Assembly: GCA_001798135.1 (NCBI GenBank)
Contig: MGRJ01000004.1
Location: forward strand, 50,016 to 114,015
DNA: 64,000 nt
Origin: Deltaproteobacteria bacterium RIFCSPHIGHO2_02_FULL_40_28
GTDB taxonomy: Bacteria; UBA10199; 2-12-FULL-40-28
Direction of reading: 5' to 3'
Shown: positions 25,622 to 35,308 of the stretch, one piece after another
How the letters are laid out: the number at the start of each line of letters is the position of its first letter
Position numbering within the stretch: position 1 is the stretch's first letter
Notes under the pieces: model-generated
What the model was told of the DNA's origin: nothing
Databases searched by the model: none
What the model saw: the letters and a program-made list of their open reading frames with translations, nothing else
Made by a program: the position numbers and the translations under genes

Positions 25622-26608
25622 ATGCAAGACATCATAGAAGTTAAAAATTTAACAACAGAACTCACGCTGGGTGATGTGCATGTTCCTGTGGTAAATGATG
25701 TTTCTTTTAAAATTCGCCCTGGTGAAGTGTATGCCTTGGTTGGAGAATCAGGCTGTGGAAAATCGATGACGGCTCTTTCGATCATGCGTTTGGTGCCAGA
25801 GCCTCCCGCCAAAATTGTAGGAGGAGAAATTTTACTTCATCCCAAAAATGGAGGCTCCTCCAATCTTCTGAAACTCACAGAAAAAGAAATGCGTGGGGTT
25901 CGTGGAAATCGGATTGCCATGATTTTTCAAGAACCCATGACGAGCTTAAATCCTGTTTTTACCATTGGAGATCAAATTACAGAGGCTATTATTTTGCATC
26001 AGCATCTCTCTAAAAAACAAGCTTTGGCCAATGCCATAGAAATGTTAAACACAGTAGGTATTCCTAATCCTACCCAAAGAGTTTCTCAATATCCTCACGA
26101 ATTAAGTGGTGGCATGCGTCAAAGAGTGATGATTGCCATGGCTTTAAGTTGCAAACCGGAACTGCTGATAGCAGATGAGCCAACCACTGCCTTGGATGTA
26201 ACCATTCAAGCTCAAATTTTAGAGCTTATCCTAAAATTGGTGCATGATTTTTCGATGTCTCTTTTACTGATTACCCACGATTTGGGAATTGTAGCTGAAT
26301 TTGCAAAACAAGTGGCTGTTATGTATGCAGGACAAATTGTAGAGCAAAGTAGTGTTTTAGATTTATTTGCAAATACAAAACATCCTTACACCAAAGGACT
26401 GCTTGATTCGGTGCCCATGCCTTTTAAACAAGACGGAAAATTAACATCTATTCCGGGAATGGTTCCTGATTTATTTGAGTTGCCAAAAGGATGTGCTTAT
26501 CAGGATCGATGCGAGAAGGTACATAGGGATTGCAAAGAAATTCGTCCTCAACTTTTAGGGAAAAATCTCAAACATCGTTATCGATGTTTTTTCCCATATG
26601 CAAAATAG
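25622..26608 (+). CDS. Oligopeptide/dipeptide ABC transporter ATPase (OppD/DppD type)
   Basis: Cytoplasmic ATPase subunit. Walker A GESGCGKSMTALS, Q-loop MIFQEPMTSLNPV, signature LSGGMRQRVMIAMAL, Walker B LLIADEPTTALD and switch HDLG are intact. The C-terminal oligopeptide-transporter domain contains CAYQDRCEKVHRDC, the Cys pattern that binds an iron-sulfur cluster in DppD homologues. 328 residues. It starts 20 nt after the permease gene and overlaps the OppF gene. Confidence 0.95.
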   Translation: MQDIIEVKNLTTELTLGDVHVPVVNDVSFKIRPGEVYALVGESGCGKSMTALSIMRLVPEPPAKIVGGEILLHPKNGGSSNLLKLTEKEMRGVRGNRIAMIFQEPMTSLNPVFTIGDQITEAIILHQHLSKKQALANAIEMLNTVGIPNPTQRVSQYPHELSGGMRQRVMIAMALSCKPELLIADEPTTALDVTIQAQILELILKLVHDFSMSLLLITHDLGIVAEFAKQVAVMYAGQIVEQSSVLDLFANTKHPYTKGLLDSVPMPFKQDGKLTSIPGMVPDLFELPKGCAYQDRCEKVHRDCKEIRPQLLGKNLKHRYRCFFPYAK

Positions 26609-27566
26609 TATGCCGTTATTAGAAGTTAAAAATTTGGTGAAAACATTTCCTGTAAAGGGAGGTTTTTTTGGAAAAACAGTGGGGGAGGTGCATGCTCTAT
26701 CTGGCGTAAGCCTTTTTTTAGGAAAAGGAGAAATTGTTGGATTAGTAGGGGAGTCGGGTTGTGGCAAAACAACTTTAGGTCGCACCATTTTAAAACTAAC
26801 AGAACCAACTGATGGTAAAATTATATTTCATGGAAAAAATATTACTTCTTATTCTGCGGAACAAATGAGGCCTTTAAGACGTGAAATGCAAATTGTTTTT
26901 CAAGATCCCTATGCTTCACTTAATCCCCGTATGACGATAGGGAATGCCATTTCAGAACCTTTAAAGGTACATAAAATCGTTCCTCGCAAAGAATTAAAAG
27001 AAAAAGTTTTGGAACTTTTAAGTGTGGTAGGTTTAAAAGAAGATGCCTATTACAAATATCCTCATGAATTTTCGGGTGGCCAAAGGCAAAGAATTGGTAT
27101 TGCCAGGGCTTTAAGTGTTAATCCCAAATTAGTTGTGGCTGACGAGCCTGTTTCAGCTTTAGATGTTTCTATTCAAGCTCAAATTATCAATTTACTTTCT
27201 GATTTGAATCAACAATTTGGTCTATCACTGCTTTTTATTTCACACGATTTAAAAGTGGTGCGGCATATTAGCCACCGGGTGATGGTGATGTACTTGGGGC
27301 GTGTGATGGAAGTACTTGATGCGGGAGATCTTTCTGAAGCTAAACACCCCTATACCGTATCGCTTCTTTCTGCTGTGCCTGTTGCTGATCCTAAGCATAA
27401 AAGAAAACGCATTATTTTAGCAGGTGATGTTCCTTCCCCTTTAAATCCTCCCAGTGGTTGTGTTTTTCATACCCGTTGTCCCATGGCCATTGAGCGTTGT
27501 AAAACCGAGATACCTCTTCTTCGTGAAGCAGAAAAAGATAATCAAGTTGCTTGTCATTTGGTGTAA
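26598..27566 (+). CDS. Oligopeptide/dipeptide ABC transporter ATPase (OppF/DppF type)
   Basis: Second ATPase subunit, pairing with the gene at 25622. Walker A GESGCGKTTLGRT, IVFQDPYASLNPRMT, signature FSGGQRQRIGIARAL, Walker B LVVADEPVSALD and the C-terminal CVFHTRCPMAIERC. The first ATG overlaps the upstream gene by 11 nt; an ATG at 26610, directly after that stop, is also possible. 322 residues. Confidence 0.95.
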   Translation: MQNSMPLLEVKNLVKTFPVKGGFFGKTVGEVHALSGVSLFLGKGEIVGLVGESGCGKTTLGRTILKLTEPTDGKIIFHGKNITSYSAEQMRPLRREMQIVFQDPYASLNPRMTIGNAISEPLKVHKIVPRKELKEKVLELLSVVGLKEDAYYKYPHEFSGGQRQRIGIARALSVNPKLVVADEPVSALDVSIQAQIINLLSDLNQQFGLSLLFISHDLKVVRHISHRVMVMYLGRVMEVLDAGDLSEAKHPYTVSLLSAVPVADPKHKRKRIILAGDVPSPLNPPSGCVFHTRCPMAIERCKTEIPLLREAEKDNQVACHLV

Positions 27567-27586
27567 AATGAGAGGGGTAAAATTCA

Positions 27587-27627
27587 TTGACATATTAGCT
27601 TGTGCATTTTATAATTAATATTGCACA
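27587..27627 (+). promoter_or_regulatory. vapBC promoter with operator repeat
   Basis: TTGACA (27587-27592), a 17-nt spacer and TATAAT (27610-27615) form a near-consensus sigma70 promoter. TGTGCA (27601-27606) and TGCACA (27622-27627) are inverted repeats flanking the -10 box, the usual place for autoregulation by an antitoxin-toxin complex. Unlike the other accessory loci here, there is a short leader with a ribosome site. Confidence 0.75.
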
Positions 27628-27637
27628 GAGGTTTTAT

Positions 27638-27835
27638 ATGAGAACAAATGTAACCCTTGACTCAAATCTTATCAAAAAATTACAACTTGTTACTGATACC
27701 GAAACCAAGGCAAAGGCTGTTGTGATTGCCATAGAAGATTTTTTGAGAAGACAAAAGATTAAAGACATTAAAAATTTCAAAGGCAAACTCCGTTTTAGGT
27801 CTGATACTGCCAAATCACGTCATGATGTCCGATAG
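27638..27835 (+). CDS. vapB: VapB-type antitoxin
   Basis: 65-residue antitoxin with an N-terminal ribbon-helix-helix-like segment (MRTNVTLDSNLIKKLQLVTD...AVVIAIEDFLRRQKI) and a charged C-terminal tail that should bind the toxin. The start is the ATG at 27638 with AGAGG upstream; an earlier ATG at 27602 lies inside the promoter. The last 14 nt overlap vapC. Confidence 0.85.
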   Translation: MRTNVTLDSNLIKKLQLVTDTETKAKAVVIAIEDFLRRQKIKDIKNFKGKLRFRSDTAKSRHDVR

Positions 27836-28229
27836 ATCTGTTTTAATTGATACTTCCATTTGGATTGAATATTTCAGGGGAAAAAATCACCAATTTTTAT
27901 CTGTAGTTGATGTTCTTTTAGACGAGGATCGAGTTGTAAATGTTGATCTTGTTTGTGCAGAGCTCTATCGAGGTGCTCGTTCTGAAAAGGAGATTCGATT
28001 TTTAGAGCAACATTTTTCTGCCATTCCTTCTCTTCAAGTTCCAGTTGATGTTTGGAGATTGGTGGGAAAGTTTTCTTTTCAATTAGCCAAAAAAGGATAC
28101 CTGCCGCATCTTGTTGATGCTTACATTGCTTTTACGGCCATTGAGCACAATGTGACTTTATTTACAAAAGATCGGGATTTTCAACACATGGCCCGTTTGG
28201 GCCCACTTAAACTCTATCAATTGAAGTAA
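27822..28229 (+). CDS. vapC: VapC-type PIN-domain ribonuclease toxin
   Basis: PIN-domain nuclease. Acidic residues expected at the active site are visible: LIDTSIWIEYF (first Asp), VCAELYRGAR (Glu), HLVDAYIAFTAIEH (Asp) and FTKDRDFQHM (last Asp). At 135 residues the length is typical. It overlaps vapB, the normal antitoxin-first order. Cleavage of tRNA or rRNA is known for the family; the target here is unknown. Confidence 0.92.
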   Translation: MMSDRSVLIDTSIWIEYFRGKNHQFLSVVDVLLDEDRVVNVDLVCAELYRGARSEKEIRFLEQHFSAIPSLQVPVDVWRLVGKFSFQLAKKGYLPHLVDAYIAFTAIEHNVTLFTKDRDFQHMARLGPLKLYQLK

Positions 28230-28307
28230 GCTATTTTAAATCATCTAATCGTTGACATTTTTTAAAAGTACTGGCAATCACCAAGCTGAAGAATAAGGAG
28301 GATAAAT

Positions 28308-29165
28308 ATGAATATTCAAAAAATTGGAGTTATTGGTACAGGAACTATGGGGCATGGGATAGCCCAGGTGGCAGCATTGGGTGGTTTTGATGTTGAAGTG
28401 CAAGATTGTAATGCTGACATAACAAATAAGGGAGTAGCTAAGATTGCAAAATCCCTTGGGAGCCTTGTTGAAAAAGGGAAACTCACTGCCGAACAAGCCA
28501 ATGGAGCTAAAGAGAAAATTAAAGTTGTTTCCTCCCTCGGTGATTTTAAGGATTGTGATTTAGTGATTGAAGCCATTACCGAAAATCTACAAGCAAAAAT
28601 TAAGCTTTTTTCTGAGCTTAAAGGTGTTTTAAAACCCACAGCTATTTTAGCAACCAACACTTCTTCTATTTCTGTTACTTTTCTTGCCTCTCAAACAGAT
28701 CGGAGTGATCGTTTTATTGGAATGCATTTTTTCAATCCCGTTCCTCTCATGAAATTAGTAGAAGTTATTCGTGGCCTGCAAACATCACAACAAACATTTG
28801 ATGCCGTGTTTGCTGTTTCACAAAAGCTAGGTAAAACCCCAGCTGCTATTAAAGACTCTGCTGGTTTTGCAGTTAATCGATTGCTTCTTCCTTTAATTAA
28901 CGAAGCCTTTTTTGTGCTTCAAGAAGGTATTGCCGATGCCAAAACCATTGATGAGGTGATGAAGCTTGGAGCCAATCATCCCATGGGGCCTTTAACATTG
29001 GGAGATTTTGTAGGCTTGGATGTAGCACTTGCTGCCATGGAAGTGTTGCAACGAGACTTGGGCGATAGCAAGTATCGTCCCGCTCCCTTACTGCGCAAGT
29101 ATGTAGAGGCTGGATGGTTGGGCAGAAAAACCGGTCGCGGAGTTTACGACTATACTCAGAAGTAA
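28308..29165 (+). CDS. 3-hydroxybutyryl-CoA dehydrogenase
   Basis: NAD(P)-dependent short-chain 3-hydroxyacyl-CoA dehydrogenase of butyrate or beta-oxidation metabolism. [15 protein letters not shown] near residue 10 is the dinucleotide-binding motif; [17 protein letters not shown] and [17 protein letters not shown] (catalytic His) follow; [16 protein letters not shown] and [11 protein letters not shown] close the C-terminal domain. A strong GGAGG lies 7 nt upstream. 285 residues is the stand-alone Hbd size. Its 3' end overlaps the converging lytic transglycosylase gene by 10 nt. Confidence 0.94.
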   Translation: MNIQKIGVIGTGTMGHGIAQVAALGGFDVEVQDCNADITNKGVAKIAKSLGSLVEKGKLTAEQANGAKEKIKVVSSLGDFKDCDLVIEAITENLQAKIKLFSELKGVLKPTAILATNTSSISVTFLASQTDRSDRFIGMHFFNPVPLMKLVEVIRGLQTSQQTFDAVFAVSQKLGKTPAAIKDSAGFAVNRLLLPLINEAFFVLQEGIADAKTIDEVMKLGANHPMGPLTLGDFVGLDVALAAMEVLQRDLGDSKYRPAPLLRKYVEAGWLGRKTGRGVYDYTQK

Positions 29166-31030
29166 GGAATTTGAACTCCGTAGGCATGCATGGAGCGGAG
29201 TACTCGTTTTACATATCCCCTGGTTTCATTAAACGGAACTTCTTCAATAAATTCTTCTAAGGAAAGTTGCCCTAAACTTTTTTTCCACGAATCTACATTT
29301 CCAGGTCCTGCATTGTAAGCCATAATGGCTAAGGGATAAGAACCTTGGTAGCGCGTCAAAAGATCTTTAAAAAACCATGAACCTAAAATTAAATTGGTTT
29401 GTGGTTCATAAATATTTTGAGTCGTAAAACCAGATAAGCCTATTTGGTTGGCAACCATTTTAGCTGTGCCCGGCATGAGTTGCATTAATCCTATGGCACC
29501 CGCTGTTGAAACCACACGGTCTCGAAACTGAGATTCTTCTCTCATCATGCCTTCAATAACGCCCCGTGGGAGTTGGCTTTTCTCATAGGCGTGCTTGATA
29601 GCTTGTGGATACGCATGGGGATAAAAATAAAAAGCCCATTCAGAAGCACTCCCTCGTAAGGTTAAAGGACTTAATCCTGTTGCTTCAGAAGCTAATAAAA
29701 GAGCCTGGTAATAATTTTCGCCACTAAACCACAACTGTGCTTTTTGAGCTGGTGTTAAGCTTGTAAGAATATGCACAGCATAATCAGCCATTGCCAAAGC
29801 TTCTTGATGAAATCCTTCCCTACTTAAAAAAGTAACGAGAGAGAAAACACGGGTGTATACTTCATCTCCGCTCACTAAAGGTATCTGTAAATGAATGATG
29901 GGAGAAAAAGATCGTTTTAATTTTTGTGAGGAGGTAAAAGCGTAATAAGAAAAAGGGAATTCTTTTAAAATTTTTTCATACAAGGGATGCGCAATACTTG
30001 ATTTGTTTTGTTTTTCTAAAACTCTGGCTTGCCAATACAGGGCTTGGGGATACCACTCTTCATCAGGAGGCGTGTCACTTATAATTTTTTGGAAAAATTG
30101 AAAAGCTTTGTCGTAGGATTTATTTTTATAAGATTTCCATCCAATTTCCCAAAGAGCGGACGCTCTCATGTCACCAGAAGAATTGAGAAGTGCATTCCAG
30201 AAGGAACCTTCTGGTTTACCTGTGGGATCCGAAAGTTTCCATAAAGCATAAAAGGCATCGTCGGTGAGGCGATCTTTGGGAAAATGAGAAAGAAGTTTTT
30301 GAAATCCTGTTTTGGCTTCTTCATCTTTTCCTAGTTTTTTATTTAAAGAGGCTGTCCAGTAAACACCTTTTTTAAAAGGTTCATCGGTACAAGAAAGTTG
30401 GAGAATATTTTGATAAGTTTGAAGAGCCTCTTCAATTTGTTTGGTTTGCCTGTACCAGGTTGCTAGATCCAAAAGACAAGAGCAAGGCGAATTTATTTTT
30501 GAAACTTCTTCTCTTGTCACCAAAGGCATTCCTGGTTCTGGTTTTCCCCAGTTAAGGTCCGCCTTTATGCCCAGACATTTTGTTTCAGTTTTAATATCAG
30601 GTGGCAGGCTAGCTCTGGGATTTATTTCTGCATTAATTCCCATCACCCAAGATTTTTTATCAGGATCTGGAATTAAGGTTCCCAATGCTTTTTTGTAAAG
30701 TTCTCGATAAAAGGAATCCTTGTTTTCTGGGGTAATGGCAGGTTCTATGGGGATGGTAATTAAAGGATGACCAAGAAGAACCTTAATGTAAAAATCAAAA
30801 AATGGATCTTGAATGGAGGAGAGTAATGGTAGAGCCTCATTTTTTTTACCTTCTTTTATTTTTTGTTCAGCTAATTTTATTTTAGCCCATAAACCAATCG
30901 TATCGGTTTGATGAGAGAGAGATTCGATTTTTTGAAGAGAAATTTCTTGTGCGAAAATAGAGAATGGAATTATTTCTATAATGCTTGTAAGAACTAAAAA
31001 ATAAAATATTTTTATTTTGAGTTGATACAT
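29156..31030 (-). CDS. Soluble lytic murein transglycosylase (Slt70 type)
   Basis: Periplasmic enzyme that cleaves peptidoglycan with 1,6-anhydro ring formation. An N-terminal signal peptide ([18 protein letters not shown]) precedes a long helical U-shaped domain with TPR-like repeats. The C-terminal SLT domain has [24 protein letters not shown] (catalytic Glu in REES), [10 protein letters not shown] and [10 protein letters not shown]. 624 residues matches Slt70. It may supply muropeptides for the amgK-murU recycling route encoded earlier in the window. Confidence 0.93.
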   Translation of the reverse strand: MYQLKIKIFYFLVLTSIIEIIPFSIFAQEISLQKIESLSHQTDTIGLWAKIKLAEQKIKEGKKNEALPLLSSIQDPFFDFYIKVLLGHPLITIPIEPAITPENKDSFYRELYKKALGTLIPDPDKKSWVMGINAEINPRASLPPDIKTETKCLGIKADLNWGKPEPGMPLVTREEVSKINSPCSCLLDLATWYRQTKQIEEALQTYQNILQLSCTDEPFKKGVYWTASLNKKLGKDEEAKTGFQKLLSHFPKDRLTDDAFYALWKLSDPTGKPEGSFWNALLNSSGDMRASALWEIGWKSYKNKSYDKAFQFFQKIISDTPPDEEWYPQALYWQARVLEKQNKSSIAHPLYEKILKEFPFSYYAFTSSQKLKRSFSPIIHLQIPLVSGDEVYTRVFSLVTFLSREGFHQEALAMADYAVHILTSLTPAQKAQLWFSGENYYQALLLASEATGLSPLTLRGSASEWAFYFYPHAYPQAIKHAYEKSQLPRGVIEGMMREESQFRDRVVSTAGAIGLMQLMPGTAKMVANQIGLSGFTTQNIYEPQTNLILGSWFFKDLLTRYQGSYPLAIMAYNAGPGNVDSWKKSLGQLSLEEFIEEVPFNETRGYVKRVLRSMHAYGVQIPYF

Positions 31031-31073
31031 AAAAAATATCTGTCATCGCAATGACATTTTACAGATTGTGTTC

Positions 31074-31742
31074 TCAAGGCAAGTTTCCCATAACTTCATT
31101 TAATCCGGGGTAGTCTGGATTTATTTTTTGAAGAAGTTTCAAACGTTCTATGGCCTGTCTTGTTCGATTTGTTTGTTTTAAGCAAAGAGCCCAATTAAAA
31201 AGAACATCTTGTTGTCTTCGTCCCTCCGGGTTTTTCATCCACGCCATTCGGTAAAGATTAGAAGCAAGTTGAAAATTTCCATCCATTTGTAGTTGCATGG
31301 CTTGCAGAAAAAGAGTTTCGGCATCTCCTGGAGGAGGTAGGGGAGGAGGTGCTGAGAGATTGCCCAAGGGTTCTTCGTCAGTTAAAAAACCAGAACTCAC
31401 AGCAGGAGAAACAAAATCGTCGTTATTTCTTGGTTGAAAGGGGTTAAATAATGGTTTTCTGCCCCTTTCCAAAGGGCTTACAATTTCATATTCTGCATTG
31501 GGTTTGCTCCAGTGAAAAATTCCAAGAGCTATTCCTACTAGCCCTATAAAACTTAAACCTACTACCCAGGCTCGTGGAATGAAAATTTTTAATCCTGGCT
31601 TTGATAAACTGTGAGCAGCTTGAGCTTGAATAGTTTTAAGAAGAGCCTCAGGAGGTGTTGTACATGCTTCACCCTGGTAGAGTTTTAAGATAAGCTCGTC
31701 TTCCAAGGGGGTATTGGTTTGGTTGTTTGGTTCTTTTATCAT
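31074..31742 (-). CDS. Membrane-anchored TPR protein, probable anti-sigma factor
   Basis: 222 residues. A cytoplasmic N-terminal part of about 55 residues is followed by one membrane helix (AWVVGLSFIGLVGIALGIFHW, about 58-78), a Pro-rich linker (SAPPPLPPPGDA) and a C-terminal TPR-like region (LFLQAMQLQMDGNFQLASNLYRMAW). It overlaps the ECF sigma factor gene by 4 nt on its 3' side, the usual place for an anti-sigma factor. No zinc-finger HxxxCxxC motif is visible, so the sigma-binding mode is not of the ZAS type. Confidence 0.75.
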   Translation of the reverse strand: MIKEPNNQTNTPLEDELILKLYQGEACTTPPEALLKTIQAQAAHSLSKPGLKIFIPRAWVVGLSFIGLVGIALGIFHWSKPNAEYEIVSPLERGRKPLFNPFQPRNNDDFVSPAVSSGFLTDEEPLGNLSAPPPLPPPGDAETLFLQAMQLQMDGNFQLASNLYRMAWMKNPEGRRQQDVLFNWALCLKQTNRTRQAIERLKLLQKINPDYPGLNEVMGNLP

Positions 31743-32329
31743 GTAATTTCTTTTAAAAGCCCTTTTTTTCTAAAATAATCTCCCAAGGTATCCATGGCAT
31801 AACGCATGCGTGATTTAACCGTGTTTGTAGAACAAACCATCACTTCTCCAATTTCTTCAAAAGTCAGTTCTGATTTCACCCTTAAAACAAAAGTTTCCCG
31901 TTGTTCAGGAGGTAGTTTTTTTAGTGCTTCCGTTAAAAGAGACCCTAGTTCTCCTTCGACTACATTTTCATGAGCGTTTGTTTCCACGCTTATCCCTTCA
32001 ATTTGTCCTTCATCATCAAGATCTTCCGGTGTTCTTTTCTTTTTTCGTAAGGCATCAATGGTGGTGGTTCTGGCAATGGTAAAAAGCCAGGCTTTAAAAG
32101 AAACATCACTTCTAAATTGCTCGCGTCTTTCAACCACCTTAAAAAAGGTTTCTTGAAAAATATCCTCAGCATGAGCCTGGGATTTAACCATTTTTAAAAT
32201 GAAGGTAAACACCTGATTTTTATGTTTGGCCAAAAGAGTATTAAAAGAAGCGTTGTCTCCTGCCTTGTAGCGAGAAAAAAGAATCTCGTCGGTTAATTGT
32301 GTTTGGCCTTCAATATTGCTTCTTCCCAT
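31739..32329 (-). CDS. ECF-type RNA polymerase sigma factor
   Basis: RpoE-like sigma factor with regions sigma2 (FTFILKMVKSQAHAEDIFQETFFKVVERREQF...FKAWLFTIARTTTIDALRKKKR) and sigma4 (LPPEQRETFVLRVKSELTFEEIGEVMVCSTNTVKSRMRYAMDTL), joined by an acidic linker. 196 residues. Co-encoded with the TPR membrane protein. A 19-bp palindrome lies 44 nt upstream of its start. Confidence 0.95.
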   Translation of the reverse strand: MGRSNIEGQTQLTDEILFSRYKAGDNASFNTLLAKHKNQVFTFILKMVKSQAHAEDIFQETFFKVVERREQFRSDVSFKAWLFTIARTTTIDALRKKKRTPEDLDDEGQIEGISVETNAHENVVEGELGSLLTEALKKLPPEQRETFVLRVKSELTFEEIGEVMVCSTNTVKSRMRYAMDTLGDYFRKKGLLKEIT

Positions 32330-32373
32330 AAAAGTTAACGCGCCCTGGTTAAAAAAGGTTCTTTTTTATTTGA

Positions 32374-32392
32374 GGAAATTAGTGTAATTTCC
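32374..32392. promoter_or_regulatory. Palindrome between the ECF sigma and DMT exporter genes
   Basis: GGAAATT-agtgt-AATTTCC has 7-bp perfect arms. It lies in the 71-nt divergent region, 9 nt before the ATG of the exporter gene and 44 nt before that of the sigma gene. A shared operator is possible; no clear -10/-35 pair could be assigned. Confidence 0.4.
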
Positions 32393-32400
32393 CATAAATC

Positions 32401-33276
32401 ATGAACAAAATCAAAGTTATTCTCGGTGTGGTTGTGCTCAATATCCTCTTTGGCACTAGTTTTCCTATTATTAAAACCATTCTCATTTATTTTACACCAA
32501 AAGAATGGTGTTTTATTCGCGTCGTTCTTTACACCTTGGTACTTTGTTTATGGGTAGGGCGCAAGTTATGGTCTTATCCCTTAGAGCTGCGTGATTTTTT
32601 CTGGCTTATTTTGGGTGCTCTATCGGGGATGTTGGTGAATCAAATTAGTTTTGTAGAAGGACTTCACAGAACATCTCCTGCTCATTCTGCCATTATTTCT
32701 ACCACTATTCCCTTGTGGGCCATGCTTCTTGCTACTTTTTTCTTAAAGGAAAAAATGCGGCTTTCTCATTTATTTGGTTTAATTGCTGGCATTTTAGGAG
32801 TGGCTATTCTTTTAGAGTTAGATCATGGTTTTCAGGCCAGCCCTTATTTAAATGGTGATCTCCTTTCGTTATTAAATGCAATTGCGTATTCCATTTTTTT
32901 AGTGATCTCACGCAAACATTTATCCCGAATGAATCCCATGATATCTCTAACCTTGATGTCTCTTTTTGCTTTAATAGGAACGGGTTTTTATTCTTCTTGG
33001 GATTTTCCTTTAGATAAGTTGAAAAGCCTGCCGCTTTCAGTGGATTTTATGATTCTTTACGCCATCATTGTTTTAAGCATTGTTACTTTTCTGATTTGCT
33101 TGTGGACTTTGCGTCATATGGAAGCCTCAAAGGCCTCGTTTTTTGTACTGATTCAGCCCATTGTAGCAGCTGTACTTTCTTTTTTGATGCAGGCAGAAGT
33201 GCCTTCCCATCGTTTTTACGTTAGTACTTGTTTAATTTTTGCAGGAATTATTTTAGGGAACTTAAAACGGAGTTAA
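32401..33276 (+). CDS. EamA/DMT-family membrane transporter
   Basis: Ten predicted membrane helices arranged as two EamA halves, as in metabolite exporters of the drug/metabolite transporter superfamily. The first half contains FGTSFPIIKTI and GMLVNQISFVEGLHRTSPAHSAIISTTIPLWAMLLATFFLKEKM; the second half repeats the pattern with FFVLIQPIVAAVLSFLMQAEVP. 291 residues. Substrate cannot be read from sequence. Its stop abuts the stop of the converging gene. Confidence 0.9.
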   Translation: MNKIKVILGVVVLNILFGTSFPIIKTILIYFTPKEWCFIRVVLYTLVLCLWVGRKLWSYPLELRDFFWLILGALSGMLVNQISFVEGLHRTSPAHSAIISTTIPLWAMLLATFFLKEKMRLSHLFGLIAGILGVAILLELDHGFQASPYLNGDLLSLLNAIAYSIFLVISRKHLSRMNPMISLTLMSLFALIGTGFYSSWDFPLDKLKSLPLSVDFMILYAIIVLSIVTFLICLWTLRHMEASKASFFVLIQPIVAAVLSFLMQAEVPSHRFYVSTCLIFAGIILGNLKRS

Positions 33277-34218
33277 TTAAATTTTTTGGGATGAAAAAGT
33301 GACCACAATGGGTTGATGATCGCTTAATTTATGTCCTTTGTTATCCATAAATCCTTTTGGAATTTCCCAGGTTTTAGCTGTGAGTGTATTTTCTTTTCCA
33401 CTTCGATACAGCATGTGATCTAAGAAATATTTGGGACATTTGGTTAAGGCGCAGGTATCACTGAGTTCTGTTTGTGCAAGAAAATTCTTAAAATTTTCTT
33501 TATCTTGGTTATTATTTTGCCACCAATGAAGGTTAAAATCTCCTGCTACAATGATGGAAGCATCTTTTGAGTTTTGTTTAATAAAGTGGCCTAATTGTTT
33601 TAGTTGACTGTAGCGGGCAGCCTGATCAGTTTCCATAAAGCCAGCATCGAGATGAATATTGTAAACATGAATGGTTGAACCATTAGGGAGATCTACTACC
33701 GAAAAGCTAAAACCCTTGGGAGCCAAGCAGTCTGCGCCCATGAAAAAACGGCCAGAACAAGCATTCCAAACTACGCGTTCGAAATGATGAAAAGGATGAA
33801 TTGAAAATTGCGAAAGACCATCATGGCTTCCCCAACGATTTTGTGCTCGTGTTCGAAAAGGGTACGCCAATGATTTTCTTAATTTTTGTGGGTAGAAGAA
33901 ATCTTCTTGAACAAGGGCCAAAGAAAAAGCATTTAATTTTTTCCCGATTAAGGGAAGATTTTGGATGGGGAATGATTTAGAAATCAATTGGGGCAGTCCT
34001 GCTACATTGTAAGTAATGACTGAAAAAACTGAAAAATCAGTTTGTGCAGAAAAATCTTCTTTAATACCAAAGGCTGGATAAAATTCTGGGGCTTCCAGAA
34101 GTTTATTTTCAAAAGATGAAAGGGCCCCTAGCCCTCGGGGAGCAGTTATTAAGGCAACCAATAAAAAGATCCAAAGTATTCTCACCCCTCTATTATATCC
34201 TAAAAATGGAATGGTCAA
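33277..34218 (-). CDS. Secreted endonuclease/exonuclease/phosphatase-family hydrolase
   Basis: EEP-fold metal-dependent phosphodiesterase. An N-terminal signal sequence (RILWIFLLVALITAPRGLGA) predicts export. ITYNVAGLP, ALVQEDFF (metal Glu), VYNIHLDAG, IVAGDFNLHW and LSDHQPIVVTF (catalytic Asp-His) form the active site. The NVAGLP and length are closer to sphingomyelinase- or phospholipase-like secreted EEP enzymes than to ExoIII, but the substrate is not determined. 313 residues. Confidence 0.87.
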   Translation of the reverse strand: MTIPFLGYNRGVRILWIFLLVALITAPRGLGALSSFENKLLEAPEFYPAFGIKEDFSAQTDFSVFSVITYNVAGLPQLISKSFPIQNLPLIGKKLNAFSLALVQEDFFYPQKLRKSLAYPFRTRAQNRWGSHDGLSQFSIHPFHHFERVVWNACSGRFFMGADCLAPKGFSFSVVDLPNGSTIHVYNIHLDAGFMETDQAARYSQLKQLGHFIKQNSKDASIIVAGDFNLHWWQNNNQDKENFKNFLAQTELSDTCALTKCPKYFLDHMLYRSGKENTLTAKTWEIPKGFMDNKGHKLSDHQPIVVTFSSQKI

Positions 34219-34330
34219 AAGATAGATATTTAAAAAATATAGTCATTTTATTGACTTAGCTCCTTTAGATATGCCTAAAAATTAGGCAGAGAAGGGTTTA
34301 CTTTGGAATTTGAATAGGTTAGTAAAGCTT

Positions 34331-35308
34331 ATGTTTCAAATCGGATCAGTTAAAATACCTCACCGGCTTTTGATGGCCCCCATGTGTGGTATTACCCATA
34401 TGGCCTACCGCGGTATTCTTAAAAAATTTGGAGCTGGCTTGGTTTACACCCAAATGGTTTCGGCTAAGGCCCTAGAGATGCAGGATCAAAAATCATTTAA
34501 GCTTCTTCAATTTAATGAATTCGAGCGGCCTGTGGGTTTTCAGATTTTTGGAAACGATGCAAACGTATTGGCTAAGGCTGCTAAAATTTGTGAGGATTTA
34601 GGAGCTGATCTCCTTGATTTAAATATGGGATGCCCTGCAAAAAAAATTGTGGCAGGTGGGGGAGGATCGGCTCTTTTAAAAAATTTAAATTTAAGCGCTC
34701 TTATTTTTGAAAAAATCCGTGCAGCTATTCGTATTCCCTTTACCATTAAAGTGCGTGCGGGGTGGGATCAATATTGTGGAGATTTTTTGGCTATCGCAAA
34801 ACTGGCAGAGCAAAATGGAGTTGATGCTATTACTTTGCATGCACGGACAAAAGCTCAAGGGTATAGTGGCAAGGCCGATTGGGATCTAGTTTCTTGCCTT
34901 AAATCAGAAATCAAAATTCCTGTTATTGGGAATGGGGATATCATGCATTTTTCACAAGTTAATAACATGCTCACTCACACAGGTTGTGATGCTGTTATGG
35001 TGGGGCGTGCTGCTGTTAACTCTCCCTGGTTTTTTAAATCTTATCTCGCAGGAAAAGAATACCAACCAACTCTCAATGAAATGAAAACCCTTATTTTAGA
35101 ACAATATGATGCCTTTTTTAGTTATTTTGGACAAAGTGCAGGCATTAAACAAATGCGTAAACACTTGTGTGCGCAAACTGTGGGGTTAAGGGATGGCTCC
35201 AAATTTCGTAATGCCATTGTACGCATGGATACTTGGGAAGAAATTCAAAAAACCATCAAAGATTTTTTTGACGAAAAAAACCATGTTGACATTAGATCAC
35301 TTAATTAG
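34331..35308 (+). CDS. dusB: tRNA-dihydrouridine synthase DusB
   Basis: FMN-dependent enzyme reducing uridine in tRNA. APMCGITHMAYRGI is the FMN-binding start, NMGCPAKKIVAGGGGSALL carries the catalytic Cys, TIKVRAGWD and TLHARTKAQGYSGKADW the substrate segment, and IPVIGNGDI and GCDAVMVGRAAVNSPWFF complete the TIM barrel. The ATG at 34331 is preferred over a TTG at 34310. Located directly before ntrB-ntrC, an order known from alphaproteobacteria, where the gene is called nifR3. Confidence 0.93.
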   Translation: MFQIGSVKIPHRLLMAPMCGITHMAYRGILKKFGAGLVYTQMVSAKALEMQDQKSFKLLQFNEFERPVGFQIFGNDANVLAKAAKICEDLGADLLDLNMGCPAKKIVAGGGGSALLKNLNLSALIFEKIRAAIRIPFTIKVRAGWDQYCGDFLAIAKLAEQNGVDAITLHARTKAQGYSGKADWDLVSCLKSEIKIPVIGNGDIMHFSQVNNMLTHTGCDAVMVGRAAVNSPWFFKSYLAGKEYQPTLNEMKTLILEQYDAFFSYFGQSAGIKQMRKHLCAQTVGLRDGSKFRNAIVRMDTWEEIQKTIKDFFDEKNHVDIRSLN

